This document shows positions 17,886-26,366 of a DNA stretch of 64,000 nucleotides, one piece after another. Source of the stretch: Stappia stellulata DSM 5886 (GTDB taxonomy: Bacteria > Pseudomonadota > Alphaproteobacteria > Rhizobiales > Stappiaceae). A program made the position numbers and the translations under genes. Within the stretch, counting starts at the first letter, position 1. Every line of letters begins with the position of its first letter. A model generated the notes under the pieces. The model was not told where the DNA came from. It saw nothing but the letters and a program-made list of their open reading frames with translations, and made no database searches. Where the stretch lies: positions 1,004,063 to 1,068,062 of the forward strand of contig NZ_AUIM01000004.1 in NCBI RefSeq assembly GCF_000423705.1. Direction: 5' to 3'.

Positions 17886-18530
17886 TCAAACCTCGTCCGC
17901 GTCAACGATTGCCGTTTCCTTGGCTGCCTCCGCACACCATGCCTGCATCAGCGGATGCGCCATCACCGCCTCCGCGTAGGCCCGTTCTGTCTCGCCCATC
18001 TCCAGCGTGTAAGTGAGAAACCGGGTGACGACCGGCGCGAAGAAACAGTCGGCGGCGGAAAACGCGCCGAAGAGAAAGGGGCCGCTGTCGCCGGCCTTCG
18101 ACCGGCAGGTCGTCCAGATCTCGCGGATACGGGCGATGTCGCGCCCGGCCTCCGGGTCTTGCGGATGCGGCGCCGGTGTCCGGCGCAGGTTCATCGGAAA
18201 ATGTCCCCGCAAGGCGGGAAAGCCGGAATGAAACTCCGCGCAGATCGAGCGCGCATGGGCACGGGCATGGGGCGCGGCTGGCCACAGGCCCGCATCGGGA
18301 AACCGCTCGGCCAGATATTCGATGATCGACAGCGTATCCCAGACCGTCACATCGCCATCGATCAGCACCGGCACGCGCCCGGCCGGAGACAGTCCCTCGA
18401 TGCGGTCGTAAAACTCCGGAGTATCGAGCGGGAGCAGTTCTTCCTCGAAGGACGTGCCGGTCAGCGCGAGCGCGAGCCAGGCGCGCAGTGACCAGGAGGA
18501 GTAATTTTTGTTTCCGACAATCAACTTCAT
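17886..18530 (-). CDS. Glutathione S-transferase family protein
   Basis: The 214-residue protein starts with M-K-L-I-V-G-N-K-N-Y-S-S-W-S-L-R-A-W, a motif of a GST subgroup related to maleylacetoacetate isomerase/zeta class in which the S-S-W-S serine activates glutathione. The cis-proline segment G-R-V-P-V-L and the D-T-L-S-I-I-E-Y-L glutathione-binding helix follow. The C-terminal half is helical. An ATG 4 codons upstream (18542) is also possible. It is not part of the mccBA transcript, since the mcc promoter lies downstream of its stop codon. Its substrate is unknown. Confidence 0.9.
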   Translation of the reverse strand: MKLIVGNKNYSSWSLRAWLALALTGTSFEEELLPLDTPEFYDRIEGLSPAGRVPVLIDGDVTVWDTLSIIEYLAERFPDAGLWPAAPHARAHARSICAEFHSGFPALRGHFPMNLRRTPAPHPQDPEAGRDIARIREIWTTCRSKAGDSGPFLFGAFSAADCFFAPVVTRFLTYTLEMGETERAYAEAVMAHPLMQAWCAEAAKETAIVDADEV

Positions 18531-18623
18531 GGCAATCAGCATCCATCTTGCACGGGAAATGATTCGCCTTACGGAAGGCAGTGCTGTTTAGTGTGGCCGA
18601 ATTCCGATGACTGCGACAGCCAG

Positions 18624-19196
18624 ATGATCCAGCTTCCTTCACTCCGCCGCCTGATACCCGCAGTGCCGACGCTTGCCCTTCTTCTGGGGATGACGGGTGC
18701 TGCCATGCCGCAAGTGCCCGCGCCGGAGCCCTACATCGTCGCCAACACCGCAACGCTCGTCCGCTCCGACCAGGGTCTCGAGATCGTGCCGACGGGGTTC
18801 GACCAGCGGCTGGTGCATATCGCCCTTTCCGAGGACCGGAGGGAACTCCTGATCGATGCCGGCGCGTCCATGCGTCTGTGGCGCATTCCCACAGGCCTTG
18901 CGCGGATCGAATGGCCGGTGTCGGCTGGCGTCAACCTGTCACGTGACGATGCCGTCGTCCTCGCCGGCGTGGCCTCCGCCGAAGAGGTGCCCAGTTGGGG
19001 CGCCGAAGTGGACTGGCCAGGCCTCGGTCCGGTGACCCTGATTGTCTTTGAAATGGGCCCCATGCGCTTCGGCGGACTGCTGTCGAGCACGCCGGCCGGC
19101 GTCCGCAAACTCCGGCAGATGGTTTTCCAGCGCGCCTCGTCCCACGGCCGGCAACGCCCGAAACCCCGCCCCGTCGAGGCGTGCCCGGCCTGCTGA
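18624..19196 (+). CDS. Hypothetical secreted or lipid-free periplasmic protein
   Basis: I do not recognise this 190-residue protein. Residues 1-28 form a credible signal peptide (R-R-L-I-P-A-V-P-T-L-A-L-L-L-G-M-T-G-A-A). The mature part is rich in beta-forming segments (I-V-A-N-T-A-T-L-V; L-V-H-I-A-L-S; M-R-L-W-R-I-P-T-G-L) and ends in a basic, Cys-containing tail, P-V-E-A-C-P-A-C. The C-x-x-C at the extreme C-terminus is unusual. The frame is open 11 codons upstream to 18591, with no better ribosome site. It is divergent from the GST gene and convergent with the rhodanese gene (13 bases between stops). Confidence 0.6.
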   Translation: MIQLPSLRRLIPAVPTLALLLGMTGAAMPQVPAPEPYIVANTATLVRSDQGLEIVPTGFDQRLVHIALSEDRRELLIDAGASMRLWRIPTGLARIEWPVSAGVNLSRDDAVVLAGVASAEEVPSWGAEVDWPGLGPVTLIVFEMGPMRFGGLLSSTPAGVRKLRQMVFQRASSHGRQRPKPRPVEACPAC

Positions 19197-19209
19197 GCGC
19201 TGCCGGCGG

Positions 19210-19626
19210 TCAAGGCGCCTTGCTGTCTTTCGTTTCTTCGTCGACCGGCCCGCCCTGCGCCTTCCAGGCGCCGAAACCGCCGTCGATATGCGCGACACGC
19301 GTCAATCCCATGTCCTGCACCGTCTTCGTTGCAAGCGCTGAACGCCAGCCGGCGGCGCAGAAGAAGACGAACCGCTTGTCCTCGCCAAACACCGGCTTGT
19401 GATAGGGGCTGTCCGGATCGACCCAGAATTCCAGCATGCCGCGCGGAGCATGAACGGCACCCGGCATCCGCCCTTCCCGCCCCAGCTCCCGGATATCGCG
19501 GATGTCGACGAACACGACCTGCGGGTCGCCATGAAGCGCCATGGCTTCGGCCACGCTCAGCGTCTCGATCTCGGCGTTGGCCGCTTCGATCAGCGCCTTG
19601 TAGCCTCTGGTTATCGCTCCCGCCAT
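19210..19626 (-). CDS. Single-domain rhodanese-like protein
   Basis: The 138-residue protein has one rhodanese domain with V-F-V-D-I-R-D, G-A-V-H-A-P-R-G and the active-site loop C90-A-A-G-W-R95, followed by G-G-F-G-A-W-K. Rhodaneses carry sulfane sulfur on the loop cysteine; single-domain forms usually act in sulfur relay, cyanide detoxification or thiol repair. It lacks a signal peptide. The ATG at 19626 is preceded by AGGAGAGGG; the longer open frame to 19857 is basic and runs into a terminator, so it is rejected. The residues following the Cys do not match the Cdc25-type loop. Confidence 0.93.
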   Translation of the reverse strand: MAGAITRGYKALIEAANAEIETLSVAEAMALHGDPQVVFVDIRDIRELGREGRMPGAVHAPRGMLEFWVDPDSPYHKPVFGEDKRFVFFCAAGWRSALATKTVQDMGLTRVAHIDGGFGAWKAQGGPVDEETKDSKAP

Positions 19627-19745
19627 CGTGTCCCTCTCCTGTTTTGGTCCCGCCGCCTTTCGGTCAGTCTTTGCCCTGCGGCCGGGTTTTTCAAGACGCG
19701 AAAGAGGCAACGGCAGAACGAACGGCCGGAATGCGCAAGACACAA

Positions 19746-19775
19746 ACAAAAAGGGGCGCGGCCCCGCCGCACCCC
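19746..19775 (-). terminator. Strong intrinsic terminator of the 44-residue membrane protein gene
   Basis: On the minus strand a 10-bp GC-rich stem with one G-T wobble (19753-19762 with 19766-19775) is followed by five T and more T-rich bases. It sits 41 bases past the stop codon of the small gene at 19817-19951. Confidence 0.88.
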
Positions 19776-19816
19776 TGTCTCGATTCCGGTGTCCGCGGCC
19801 CCGGGCCGCGCAACGT

Positions 19817-19951
19817 CTATTGAACCGCCACCACCGTGGCGGGACCGACGTCGGCACCGCCGAATACGACCATCAAGGCGAGAACGCCACCGGCCAGGAT
19901 AACGGCCCATGCCGCCACGCCCCAGCAGGATTTCTGCACATGTTCGTCCAT
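19817..19951 (-). CDS. 44-residue single-pass membrane protein
   Basis: This short frame encodes a polar N-terminus (M-D-E-H-V-Q-K-S-C-W), one hydrophobic segment of about 20 residues (W-A-V-I-L-A-G-G-V-L-A-L-M-V-V) and a short tail ending V-V-A-V-Q. The ATG at 19951 has an A-A-G-G-G-G sequence 6-7 bases upstream, and a strong terminator follows the stop, so it looks like a complete one-gene unit. I do not recognise the family. The size and plan resemble small subunits of membrane complexes (for example cytochrome oxidase accessory peptides), but nothing here proves that. Confidence 0.72.
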   Translation of the reverse strand: MDEHVQKSCWGVAAWAVILAGGVLALMVVFGGADVGPATVVAVQ

Positions 19952-20301
19952 GAGAACCCCTTGCCCGATCCTGAGCCCATGATGAGTTGCGGCGGCACCA
20001 ATTGCGCGCCGTGTTCGGACGAGCGGGATTTAACGATTTGGAAAGGCTTTCGCAAGGTGAAAAAATGGGCGACCTGCCGTGCGCGTCACGCATGGCGGTT
20101 TTTCCGCCCTCTCCCCTCCGGTTGCCCACAGGGGCTTGTGGAGGAAACATCGCGCCGACGACCGGAAATCCGCCGTTTCTCCGCTCTTGCGCCCGAAATC
20201 GGCGACGCGCGCAAAGTCACCGCCTTGCTTGATCGCACGCCCGTCCGGGGCCACTGTGTCGCAGGCGCATGTCGCGCACCGCTGCCGGCACAGGAACTCT
20301 G

Positions 20302-21057
20302 ATGGACATTCTTACCGCCCTCGATCTTGCTGCGCTTGCCTGGTTCCTGGCGGGCTGGCTTGGCTTTCACGCAGTCGTTGAGCTGTCGCCCTTGCGCAAG
20401 CGCACGCTGTCGCATGCGATGAACCGGCATCGCATCGGCTGGATGCTGGAAATGAGCCGCCGGCCGGTGAGGATCATGGACATCGCCGTCGCCGGCGGGC
20501 TTCAGCAGGGCACGGGCTTCTTCGCCTCGACCTCGCTTCTGGCGATCGGTGGCTGTTTCGCCCTTCTGACCTCGACCGAATCGGTCTTTCGGATCATGCA
20601 GGACCTCGGACTGGACGAAGGACGCAACCCCGCCACCTGGGAATTGAAGGTGATCGGCCTGACGCTGATCTATGCCTATGCGTTCTTCAAGTTCGGCTGG
20701 GCCTATCGGCTGTTCAACTACGCCACGATCATGATGGGCGCCATGCCCGACGGAGACCCGAAGCCGGCGCATGTGGCGGACTTCGCCAAACGCGCGGGCG
20801 GCATGATGGTGCTCGCCGGCGGCCACTTCAATCGCGGGCAGCGGGCGTTTTTCTTCTCCATCGGATATCTCGGCTGGTTCGCCGACGCCCGTGTGTTTTT
20901 CGTCACCACCCTTTTCGTGATGATCGTCCTCACCAGGCGTCAGTTCGCCTCCAGGGCAAGAACCCTCGCCGTTTCCGCACACCAGTCGCCATCGGACCCG
21001 ATCGCCGACAAGGGCGCCATGAAGACGGAGACAGGCTCGGCAAACCCCTTCACCTGA
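20302..21057 (+). CDS. DUF599 family membrane protein
   Basis: The 251-residue protein has an N-terminal membrane segment (A-L-A-W-F-L-A-G-W-L-G-F), a Y-L/H-A-M-N-R-H-R-I-G-W-M-L-E-M loop, further segments around 75-95 and 110-130, and a last one near 190-210, matching DUF599, a family of unknown function. The segment F-K-F-G-W-A-Y-R-L-F-N-Y is well conserved in it. The last 38 codons lie over the 3' end of the convergent cyclase gene (118 bases). ATG at 20302 is chosen since the frame upstream is not hydrophobic. No operon partner. Confidence 0.85.
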   Translation: MDILTALDLAALAWFLAGWLGFHAVVELSPLRKRTLSHAMNRHRIGWMLEMSRRPVRIMDIAVAGGLQQGTGFFASTSLLAIGGCFALLTSTESVFRIMQDLGLDEGRNPATWELKVIGLTLIYAYAFFKFGWAYRLFNYATIMMGAMPDGDPKPAHVADFAKRAGGMMVLAGGHFNRGQRAFFFSIGYLGWFADARVFFVTTLFVMIVLTRRQFASRARTLAVSAHQSPSDPIADKGAMKTETGSANPFT

Positions 21058-22184
21058 AAGCTGCCCATCAGTCCGGCGCGGCAGCCCATGATGTCGGCGA
21101 TGGCCTCCGAGACGAGAATGTCCTGGTTGAGATCGCGGGTGAGCCCGGCGATCCGGGACGCCAGGTTAACGACCGGTCCGACAACGGTGAAATCGAGCCG
21201 CGTCTTTGCGCCGACATTGCCGAAGAAGACGTCGCCGGCATGCAGGGCAATGCCGACACGCAGTTCCTGCGACTTTTCGCAACAGGTGCGGTTGATCTCG
21301 GAGATCCTCTCCACCGCGTCGCGTGCGGCCATAAGCGCCTGTCGGGACGCTTCGCGTGCGCTCTCCGGGCAGCGGTAGGGAAAGACCGTCATCACCTCGT
21401 CGCCGATGAATTTCAGCACCTCGCCGCCATGCGCCTCGACGGCGCTCGTGATCGCCTCGAAATAGGCATTGAGCAACGCGATCAGCTTATCGCCGGGCAA
21501 CGCGTTGGAGAGCTCGGTGAAGCCGCGCAGGTCGGCAAAGCCGACGACGGCCGAAATCGTCTCGCCGTCGCCGCGATGAACGGTCCCCTCCAGAACGCGC
21601 TCGCCGGCGCGGTGCCCGACATAGGTTTCCATCAAGGTGCGCGACGTGCGTTTCAGGGTCTGCAGCTCGCAGATCAGCGCCAGCGGCCGGGTGATTGCCT
21701 CCAGAAGACCGATCTCGGCGCCGGAAAAGCCGTTCCTTGCGCGGGTCGCGAAGCTCACCCCCTTCAGCGAACCGTCGGAAAACGGCATCGGCAGAATGAT
21801 GTAGTCGGTATATCCACCCTCGATCAGATCCGGCGTGATGCCGAAGTGCGGCGGCTCTTCATCGCCGATCAGCCGGATGCGCACACTGCGTCTCTCGGTG
21901 TAGACCACCTTCAGCGGGCTGGCCAGATACACCTCGTTGGTCTCCGCCGACTCGAAATAGCGGCGCATTTCCCGCTCGCCGTCGCTGCTCCACAAAGCGC
22001 TTTCCGCGCGAACATTGGGATGCAGCAGCGGGATCGAGGTGGAAATCCGCTCGACGAGCAAGCCGCTCTTGCGCAACCGCTGCGCCAGCGTCTCGATGAG
22101 CTCCAGACTGTCGCCGATCATGACGGCTTCGCCATAAAGCCATTCCATGACATCGGCGGCCAGCACGGTTGCGTTGATCGTCAT
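20940..22184 (-). CDS. Class III adenylate/guanylate cyclase with N-terminal sensor-like region
   Basis: The 414-residue protein makes cAMP or cGMP. The C-terminal catalytic domain has the metal-binding F-A-D218-L-R-G-F-T and K258-F-I-G-D262 motifs, D331 in R-L-D-F-T-V-V-G (adenine recognition, supporting ATP as substrate) and N340/R344 of N-L-A-S-R for the transition state, so it looks active. Residues 1-180 form a soluble region found in many alphaproteobacterial cyclases, with no membrane segment. The ATG at 22184 follows A-A-G-G-G-G; the frame extends 30 codons further without support. Its last 118 bases overlap the DUF599 gene tail to tail. Confidence 0.92.
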   Translation of the reverse strand: MTINATVLAADVMEWLYGEAVMIGDSLELIETLAQRLRKSGLLVERISTSIPLLHPNVRAESALWSSDGEREMRRYFESAETNEVYLASPLKVVYTERRSVRIRLIGDEEPPHFGITPDLIEGGYTDYIILPMPFSDGSLKGVSFATRARNGFSGAEIGLLEAITRPLALICELQTLKRTSRTLMETYVGHRAGERVLEGTVHRGDGETISAVVGFADLRGFTELSNALPGDKLIALLNAYFEAITSAVEAHGGEVLKFIGDEVMTVFPYRCPESAREASRQALMAARDAVERISEINRTCCEKSQELRVGIALHAGDVFFGNVGAKTRLDFTVVGPVVNLASRIAGLTRDLNQDILVSEAIADIMGCRAGLMGSFQVKGFAEPVSVFMAPLSAIGSDGDWCAETARVLALEAN

Positions 22185-22394
22185 GGATGCCCCTTCGCCC
22201 CGGGTCGCCCGGGCCCCTGCTGTCTGCCACGTCGCGACCCGAAATGCCGCATTGCCGCGCGGCCGAAGCGCCACGCCAAACCGAGCCGGGCCCGGCGTAT
22301 TGCCGCGGGGGCAGGCTCCAAGCTTATCTAGGGCCGGAGTTTAGCCGAAAAAAGACCGTTTCGCGATCACGTGTTCCCCAGAGGCAGGAAAAGC

Positions 22395-23222
22395 CTATTC
22401 GGCGTCCCACTCCGGCGCGAAATCCGGATCGACCCGGCGCCCGTTCCCGCTGCCCAGCGCGAAGATCGCGTCCATCTCGTCCGCGCTCAGCTCGAAGTCG
22501 AAAATCGCCGCATTCTCGGCAAGCCGTGCCGGGTTTCCGGTCTTGGGGATCGCGGCCACATTGTCCTGCTGCACCAGCCAGCGCAGCGTGACCTGGACCT
22601 CCGATTTGCCGTGACGCTTCGCGATGTCGCGAATGACCTGCTGCTCGCGCACCGCGCCCTTCTGGATCGGGGAATAGGCGGTCAGCCCCATGCCGGCCTC
22701 GGCAAGCGCCGCGCGCACCGCCTTCTGGGACAGCTGCGGGTGATACTCCACCTGATTGAGCGACAGCGCTCCACCGGTGAGATCCTGTGCCTCGCGCACC
22801 AGCGCGGCCGTGAAATTCGACACGCCGATCGCCCGCGCCCAGCCGCGCGCGCGCACCTCGAGCAGAGCCTCCATCTGTTCCTTCAAGGGAACATGGGCAT
22901 TCGGCCAATGGATCAGGAAGAGGTCGACATGCTCAAGCCCGAGCCGGTCGAGACTGTCCTCGCAGGAGCGCAGCATCAGCTCCGGGTCGAGGCGGTCGTG
23001 CCAAACCTTGGTGGTGAGAAAATAGTCGTCGCGCGAACGCCCCGATGCCCGAAGGCCGGCCCCGACATCCTTTTCGTTGTCGTACATCGCCGCCGTATCG
23101 ACATGGGACCAGCCGCTTTCCAGCGCGGCCCGCACGATGTCACGGCACGGTTCGCCGCTGAGCGGCCAGGTGCCAAGGCCCAGCGCCGGCATGTCGATGC
23201 CATTGAGAGACAGGTATTTCAT
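22395..23222 (-). CDS. Aldo/keto reductase
   Basis: This 275-residue NADPH-dependent oxidoreductase has the complete AKR tetrad D42, Y47, K72 and H105 (in H-V-D-T-A-A-M-Y, T-T-K-V and L-I-H-W-P). The cofactor-site segment A-I-P-K-T-G-N-P is near 225-235. It fits the 2,5-diketogluconate reductase/DkgA-like group that reduces aldehydes and alpha-keto compounds. It lies 84 bases downstream of clpP on the same strand, with a hairpin in between, so may be separately transcribed. The physiological substrate is not predictable. Confidence 0.95.
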   Translation of the reverse strand: MKYLSLNGIDMPALGLGTWPLSGEPCRDIVRAALESGWSHVDTAAMYDNEKDVGAGLRASGRSRDDYFLTTKVWHDRLDPELMLRSCEDSLDRLGLEHVDLFLIHWPNAHVPLKEQMEALLEVRARGWARAIGVSNFTAALVREAQDLTGGALSLNQVEYHPQLSQKAVRAALAEAGMGLTAYSPIQKGAVREQQVIRDIAKRHGKSEVQVTLRWLVQQDNVAAIPKTGNPARLAENAAIFDFELSADEMDAIFALGSGNGRRVDPDFAPEWDAE

Positions 23223-23267
23223 TGCAGGATCCTCTTCGGTGACAACGTCTCCGGCGTGCGGACATGA

Positions 23268-23300
23268 TTCGGGCGGGAACCGCGAAGGAACCCGCCCGAA
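23268..23300 (-). terminator. Hairpin downstream of clpP
   Basis: Arms of 10 bases (23268-23277 and 23291-23300) pair perfectly around a 13-base loop, 7 bases after the clpP stop codon. There is no T tract, so terminator function is uncertain. Confidence 0.5.
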
Positions 23301-23306
23301 GGAACC

Positions 23307-23921
23307 TCAGTCGAGATCGGAAACGGAGGCCGCGACCTTGCCGACGAGACCGTATTCGATGGCCTCGTCCGGCCCCATCCAGTAGTCGCGGTCGGTGTCT
23401 TTCTCGATCCGCTCCATCGGCTGTCCGGTGGCATCGGCGAAGATCTTGTTCAAGCGGTCGCGCATCTTGAGGATCTCGCGCGCCTGGATCTCGATGTCCG
23501 ATGCCTGGCCGCCGGCGCCGCCGGACGGTTGATGCAGCAGGAAGCGCGTGTTCGGCGTGCAGTAACGACGCTCCTTGGGAACCGAGACGTAGATCAGCGC
23601 GCCGGCGCTCGCCACCCAGCCCATGCCCAGGATACGAACCTCGGGCGCGATGAACTTGATGGTGTCATGGATCATGTCGCCCGATTCGACGTGGCCGCCG
23701 GGCGAGGACACGATCACGGTGATCGGATCATGCGACACCTGCGCCAGCGCCATCAGGCGCGCGCTGACGTCCCGCGCCAGTTCCTGGGTGATCGGCCCGG
23801 TGATGAGAACCGTGCGCGCGTCGAACAGATGCTTGTCGACCTGAATGGAACTCGGCGTCTTGGTCTTTTCCTCTTCCTCGTCGTCGAGGCGGCTCGGCAC
23901 ATCGGTCGTCTTGTTGGTCAT
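23307..23921 (-). CDS. clpP: Divergent ClpP-family serine protease
   Basis: The 204-residue protein has the complete ClpP triad: S105 in G-W-V-A-S-A-G, H130 in F-L-L-H-Q-P and D179 in T-D-R-D-Y-W. The S-P-G-G-H-V oxyanion/handle region and [13 protein letters not shown] helix are also conserved. It differs from housekeeping ClpP in the nucleophile context (usual A-C/A-S-M-G) and in an acidic N-terminal stretch, [10 protein letters not shown] (13-22), in place of the usual axial loop. No clpX, lon or tig flank it, so it is probably a paralogue. The ATG at 23921 excludes a basic upstream extension. Confidence 0.9.
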   Translation of the reverse strand: MTNKTTDVPSRLDDEEEEKTKTPSSIQVDKHLFDARTVLITGPITQELARDVSARLMALAQVSHDPITVIVSSPGGHVESGDMIHDTIKFIAPEVRILGMGWVASAGALIYVSVPKERRYCTPNTRFLLHQPSGGAGGQASDIEIQAREILKMRDRLNKIFADATGQPMERIEKDTDRDYWMGPDEAIEYGLVGKVAASVSDLD

Positions 23922-24233
23922 GTGCAAGATCTGCTCCTTGTGAAGACGGATTCGGCCCGGAAAGGCCCTGTCTCGACCCCCATACTTAGGCGATGCGCGC
24001 CCGCGCGGCAAAGGGGTTTCGGAAAGAAGGTTTCCATGACCCCAAACATCGCGCCCGCAGGGCGACTTTTTGGCGCTCGCCGCACCGGGCGGTCACGCGG
24101 CGCACCGTCCCGGAGGCGTGCACGCCCCCCTCCCCGACACCTGCGCCAGATCCCCGGGCCTCCCGACCGAGACGACCGCCGCAGTCCAGGAATGGGCGAA
24201 GCGGGTGGTGGGGTGGCAACTCGCATCTGCCCC
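23922..24233. other. 312-base gap between ivd and clpP
   Basis: GC-rich sequence with no convincing gene, repeat or hairpin. It must contain the ivd operon end and any clpP promoter, but I cannot point to either. Confidence 0.4.
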
Positions 24234-25409
24234 TCAACCGGTCTTGTTGAAGATCTCCCGGCCGATCAGCATGCGTCGGATTTCGGACGTTCCGGCACCG
24301 ATCTCGTAGAGTTTGGCGTCGCGCAGGAGCCGGCCGGTCGGATATTCGTTGATGTAGCCGTTGCCGCCGAGCAGCTGGATCGCGTCGAGCGCCATCTTGG
24401 TGGCGGTTTCAGCGGCATAGAGGATCGCGCCGGCGGCATCCTCGCGCGTCGTCTCGCCCCGGTCGCAGGCTTGCGCCACGGCATAGACATAGGCCTTGGA
24501 GGAATTCATCGCGACATACATGTCCGCGACCTTTCCCTGAACGAGCTGGAACGTGCCGATCGGCTGATCGAACTGCTTGCGCTCGTGAATATAGGGGATC
24601 ACCGCATCCATCGCGGCCTGCATGATGCCGACGGCACCGGCGGCAAGCACCGCGCGTTCGTAGTCGAGGCCCGACATCAGCACATTGACGCCCTTGCCGA
24701 CCTGATGAAGCACGTTTTCCTCCGGGACCTCGCAGTCCTGGAACACCAGCTCGCCGGTCTCCGACCCGCGCATGCCAAGCTTGTCGAGCTTCTGGGCAAC
24801 GGAAAAGCCGGCGAAGCCCTTCTCGATCAGAAAGGCGGTGATGCCCTTGGGTCCGGCCGCCGGATCGGTCTTGGCGTAGACGATCAGCGTGTCGGCATCC
24901 GGCCCGTTGGTGATCCACATCTTGGACCCGTTCAGAATGTAGCGGTCGCCCTTCTTGTCGGCCCGCAGCTTCATGGAAACGACATCCGACCCCGCCCCCG
25001 GCTCCGACATCGCCAGCGCACCGAGATGCTCGCCGGTGATCAGCTTTTCCAGATAGCGGGTCTTTTGCGCATCCGTGCCCCAGCGGCGCAGCTGATTGAC
25101 GCACAGGTTGGAATGCGCGCCGTAGGACAGGCCGATGGAGGCCGATGCGCGCGACACTTCCTCCATCGCGATGCAATGCTCCAGATACCCGAGGCCGGTG
25201 CCGCCCCATTCCTCTTCCACCGTGATGCCATGCAGGCCAAGCTCGCCCATCGCCGGCCACAGCTCGGCGCGCGGGAACCAGTCCTCGCGGTCGATACGCT
25301 CGGCGAGCGGCGCAATCCTGTCCTGCGAAAACGAGCGCACGCTGTCGCGCAGCATGTCTGCGGTCTCGCCGAGATTGAAGTTGAAGGCAGGAAAATCGTT
25401 GCGGATCAT
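24234..25409 (-). CDS. ivd: Isovaleryl-CoA dehydrogenase
   Basis: This FAD enzyme of the acyl-CoA dehydrogenase family oxidises isovaleryl-CoA to 3-methylcrotonyl-CoA, the substrate of the mccBA carboxylase. The 391-residue protein has [10 protein letters not shown] and the C-terminal signature [17 protein letters not shown], which with [12 protein letters not shown] is typical of isovaleryl-CoA dehydrogenases. It is the last gene of a minus-strand set with the MerR regulator, thioesterase and GNAT genes. The ATG at 25409 is used; the open frame to 25466 adds an Arg-rich tail. LiuA in Pseudomonas nomenclature. Confidence 0.95.
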   Translation of the reverse strand: MIRNDFPAFNFNLGETADMLRDSVRSFSQDRIAPLAERIDREDWFPRAELWPAMGELGLHGITVEEEWGGTGLGYLEHCIAMEEVSRASASIGLSYGAHSNLCVNQLRRWGTDAQKTRYLEKLITGEHLGALAMSEPGAGSDVVSMKLRADKKGDRYILNGSKMWITNGPDADTLIVYAKTDPAAGPKGITAFLIEKGFAGFSVAQKLDKLGMRGSETGELVFQDCEVPEENVLHQVGKGVNVLMSGLDYERAVLAAGAVGIMQAAMDAVIPYIHERKQFDQPIGTFQLVQGKVADMYVAMNSSKAYVYAVAQACDRGETTREDAAGAILYAAETATKMALDAIQLLGGNGYINEYPTGRLLRDAKLYEIGAGTSEIRRMLIGREIFNKTG

Positions 25410-25468
25410 GGCTTTGGCTCCGGTTCGGACGGCGCGGCCGGGGCGCGTCCGGGCGGTTGGGTTCAAGA

Positions 25469-25927
25469 TTACGGGGTCAGGATCTGGTCGTAGCGCACGA
25501 AGGGACTCAGCACCGCAACCTTGTCATAGAGCGCCCTCGCGCGGGCATTGTCGTCATGGGTGTGCCAGTAGACGGAGCGGCAGCCGCGCGCCTTGGCGGC
25601 TTCGTCGACAGCCGCAATCAGTGCCCGTCCGGCACCGCCGCCGCGCATCGCACCGTCCACATAGAGGTCTTCCAGGTAGCAGGTCGGCGCGAGCGACCAG
25701 GTGGTTTCGTGGACGATATAGTGGACAAATCCGACCATCCGGCCGCCCTGCTCGACGACAAGACCGCAATGGGCGCCGTCGCCGGAGATCCGGGCGAAAA
25801 CCGCCTCCGACACCCCATCGCCAAGCTCCTGCCGGTAGAAAGCGAGATAGGCCTGCCACAGCCGCAGCCAGTCGGCGCGGTCGGCGGCGACGAGCGGCCG
25901 GATCGCGATCCTTTCTGCCTCAGTCAT
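25469..25927 (-). CDS. GNAT family N-acetyltransferase
   Basis: The 152-residue protein has the GNAT fold with the acetyl-CoA-binding loop [10 protein letters not shown] (motif A) and a strong L-E-D-L-Y-V-D segment before it. The C-terminal [13 protein letters not shown] is also typical. It overlaps the thioesterase gene by 8 bases and lies 59 bases before ivd, so it is part of the leucine-catabolic operon by position. Whether it acts on an amino acid, a CoA-derived compound or a protein cannot be told. Confidence 0.92.
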   Translation of the reverse strand: MTEAERIAIRPLVAADRADWLRLWQAYLAFYRQELGDGVSEAVFARISGDGAHCGLVVEQGGRMVGFVHYIVHETTWSLAPTCYLEDLYVDGAMRGGGAGRALIAAVDEAAKARGCRSVYWHTHDDNARARALYDKVAVLSPFVRYDQILTP

Positions 25928-26366
25928 TCAGTCCCTCCCGCGCGATCATGGTGAAGAGGCCGGTCGCTATATGGACCTCGCCGAAGTCGCCGAAGCCATA
26001 GACGTCGGCGGCCGCCACGGTCAGCGTCCGGCCGGGCTTGATGACCCGACCGACGGCCCTGATCCGGTCGCCGCGCCCGGGATTGAGCAGGTTCATCTTG
26101 AATTCGGTGGTCAGCACGCCGTGCCCCGGCTCGAACAGCGAGAGCGCCGCATAGCCGGCCGCACTGTCGGCCAGCGTGCTGGTCACCCCGGCGTGAAAGA
26201 AACCGTGCTGTTGGGTCAGGCCGGGCTGATACGCGGCCGCGAGTTCGACCCGCCCGGGCGCAAGCGCGGCAATCTCCGCACCCAGCGTGGTCATGAACGC
26301 CTGGCGCGCGAAGCTTGCGCGCACCCGCGCCTCCCATGCCGGATCGCGGGGCTGCTGCGCGCTCAT
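25920..26366 (-). CDS. PaaI-like hotdog-fold thioesterase
   Basis: The 148-residue protein has the hotdog motif H-G-F-F-H-A-G-V-T-S-T-L-A-D-S-A-A-G-Y-A with the helix and catalytic Asp typical of PaaI/YbgC-like thioesterases, which hydrolyse acyl-CoA. The ATG overlaps the MerR stop codon as ATGA, so translation is probably coupled. Its place between the regulator and ivd suggests it relieves build-up of isovaleryl- or methylcrotonyl-CoA; this is inference. The longer frame to 26435 is rejected because it overlaps the MerR gene and lacks conservation. Confidence 0.92.
   Translation of the reverse strand: MSAQQPRDPAWEARVRASFARQAFMTTLGAEIAALAPGRVELAAAYQPGLTQQHGFFHAGVTSTLADSAAGYAALSLFEPGHGVLTTEFKMNLLNPGRGDRIRAVGRVIKPGRTLTVAAADVYGFGDFGEVHIATGLFTMIAREGLND

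Noticed and set aside
23529..25493. 654-codon plus-strand frame
   Set aside because: Antisense to clpP and ivd, and crosses their intergenic gap; no ribosome site or motif.
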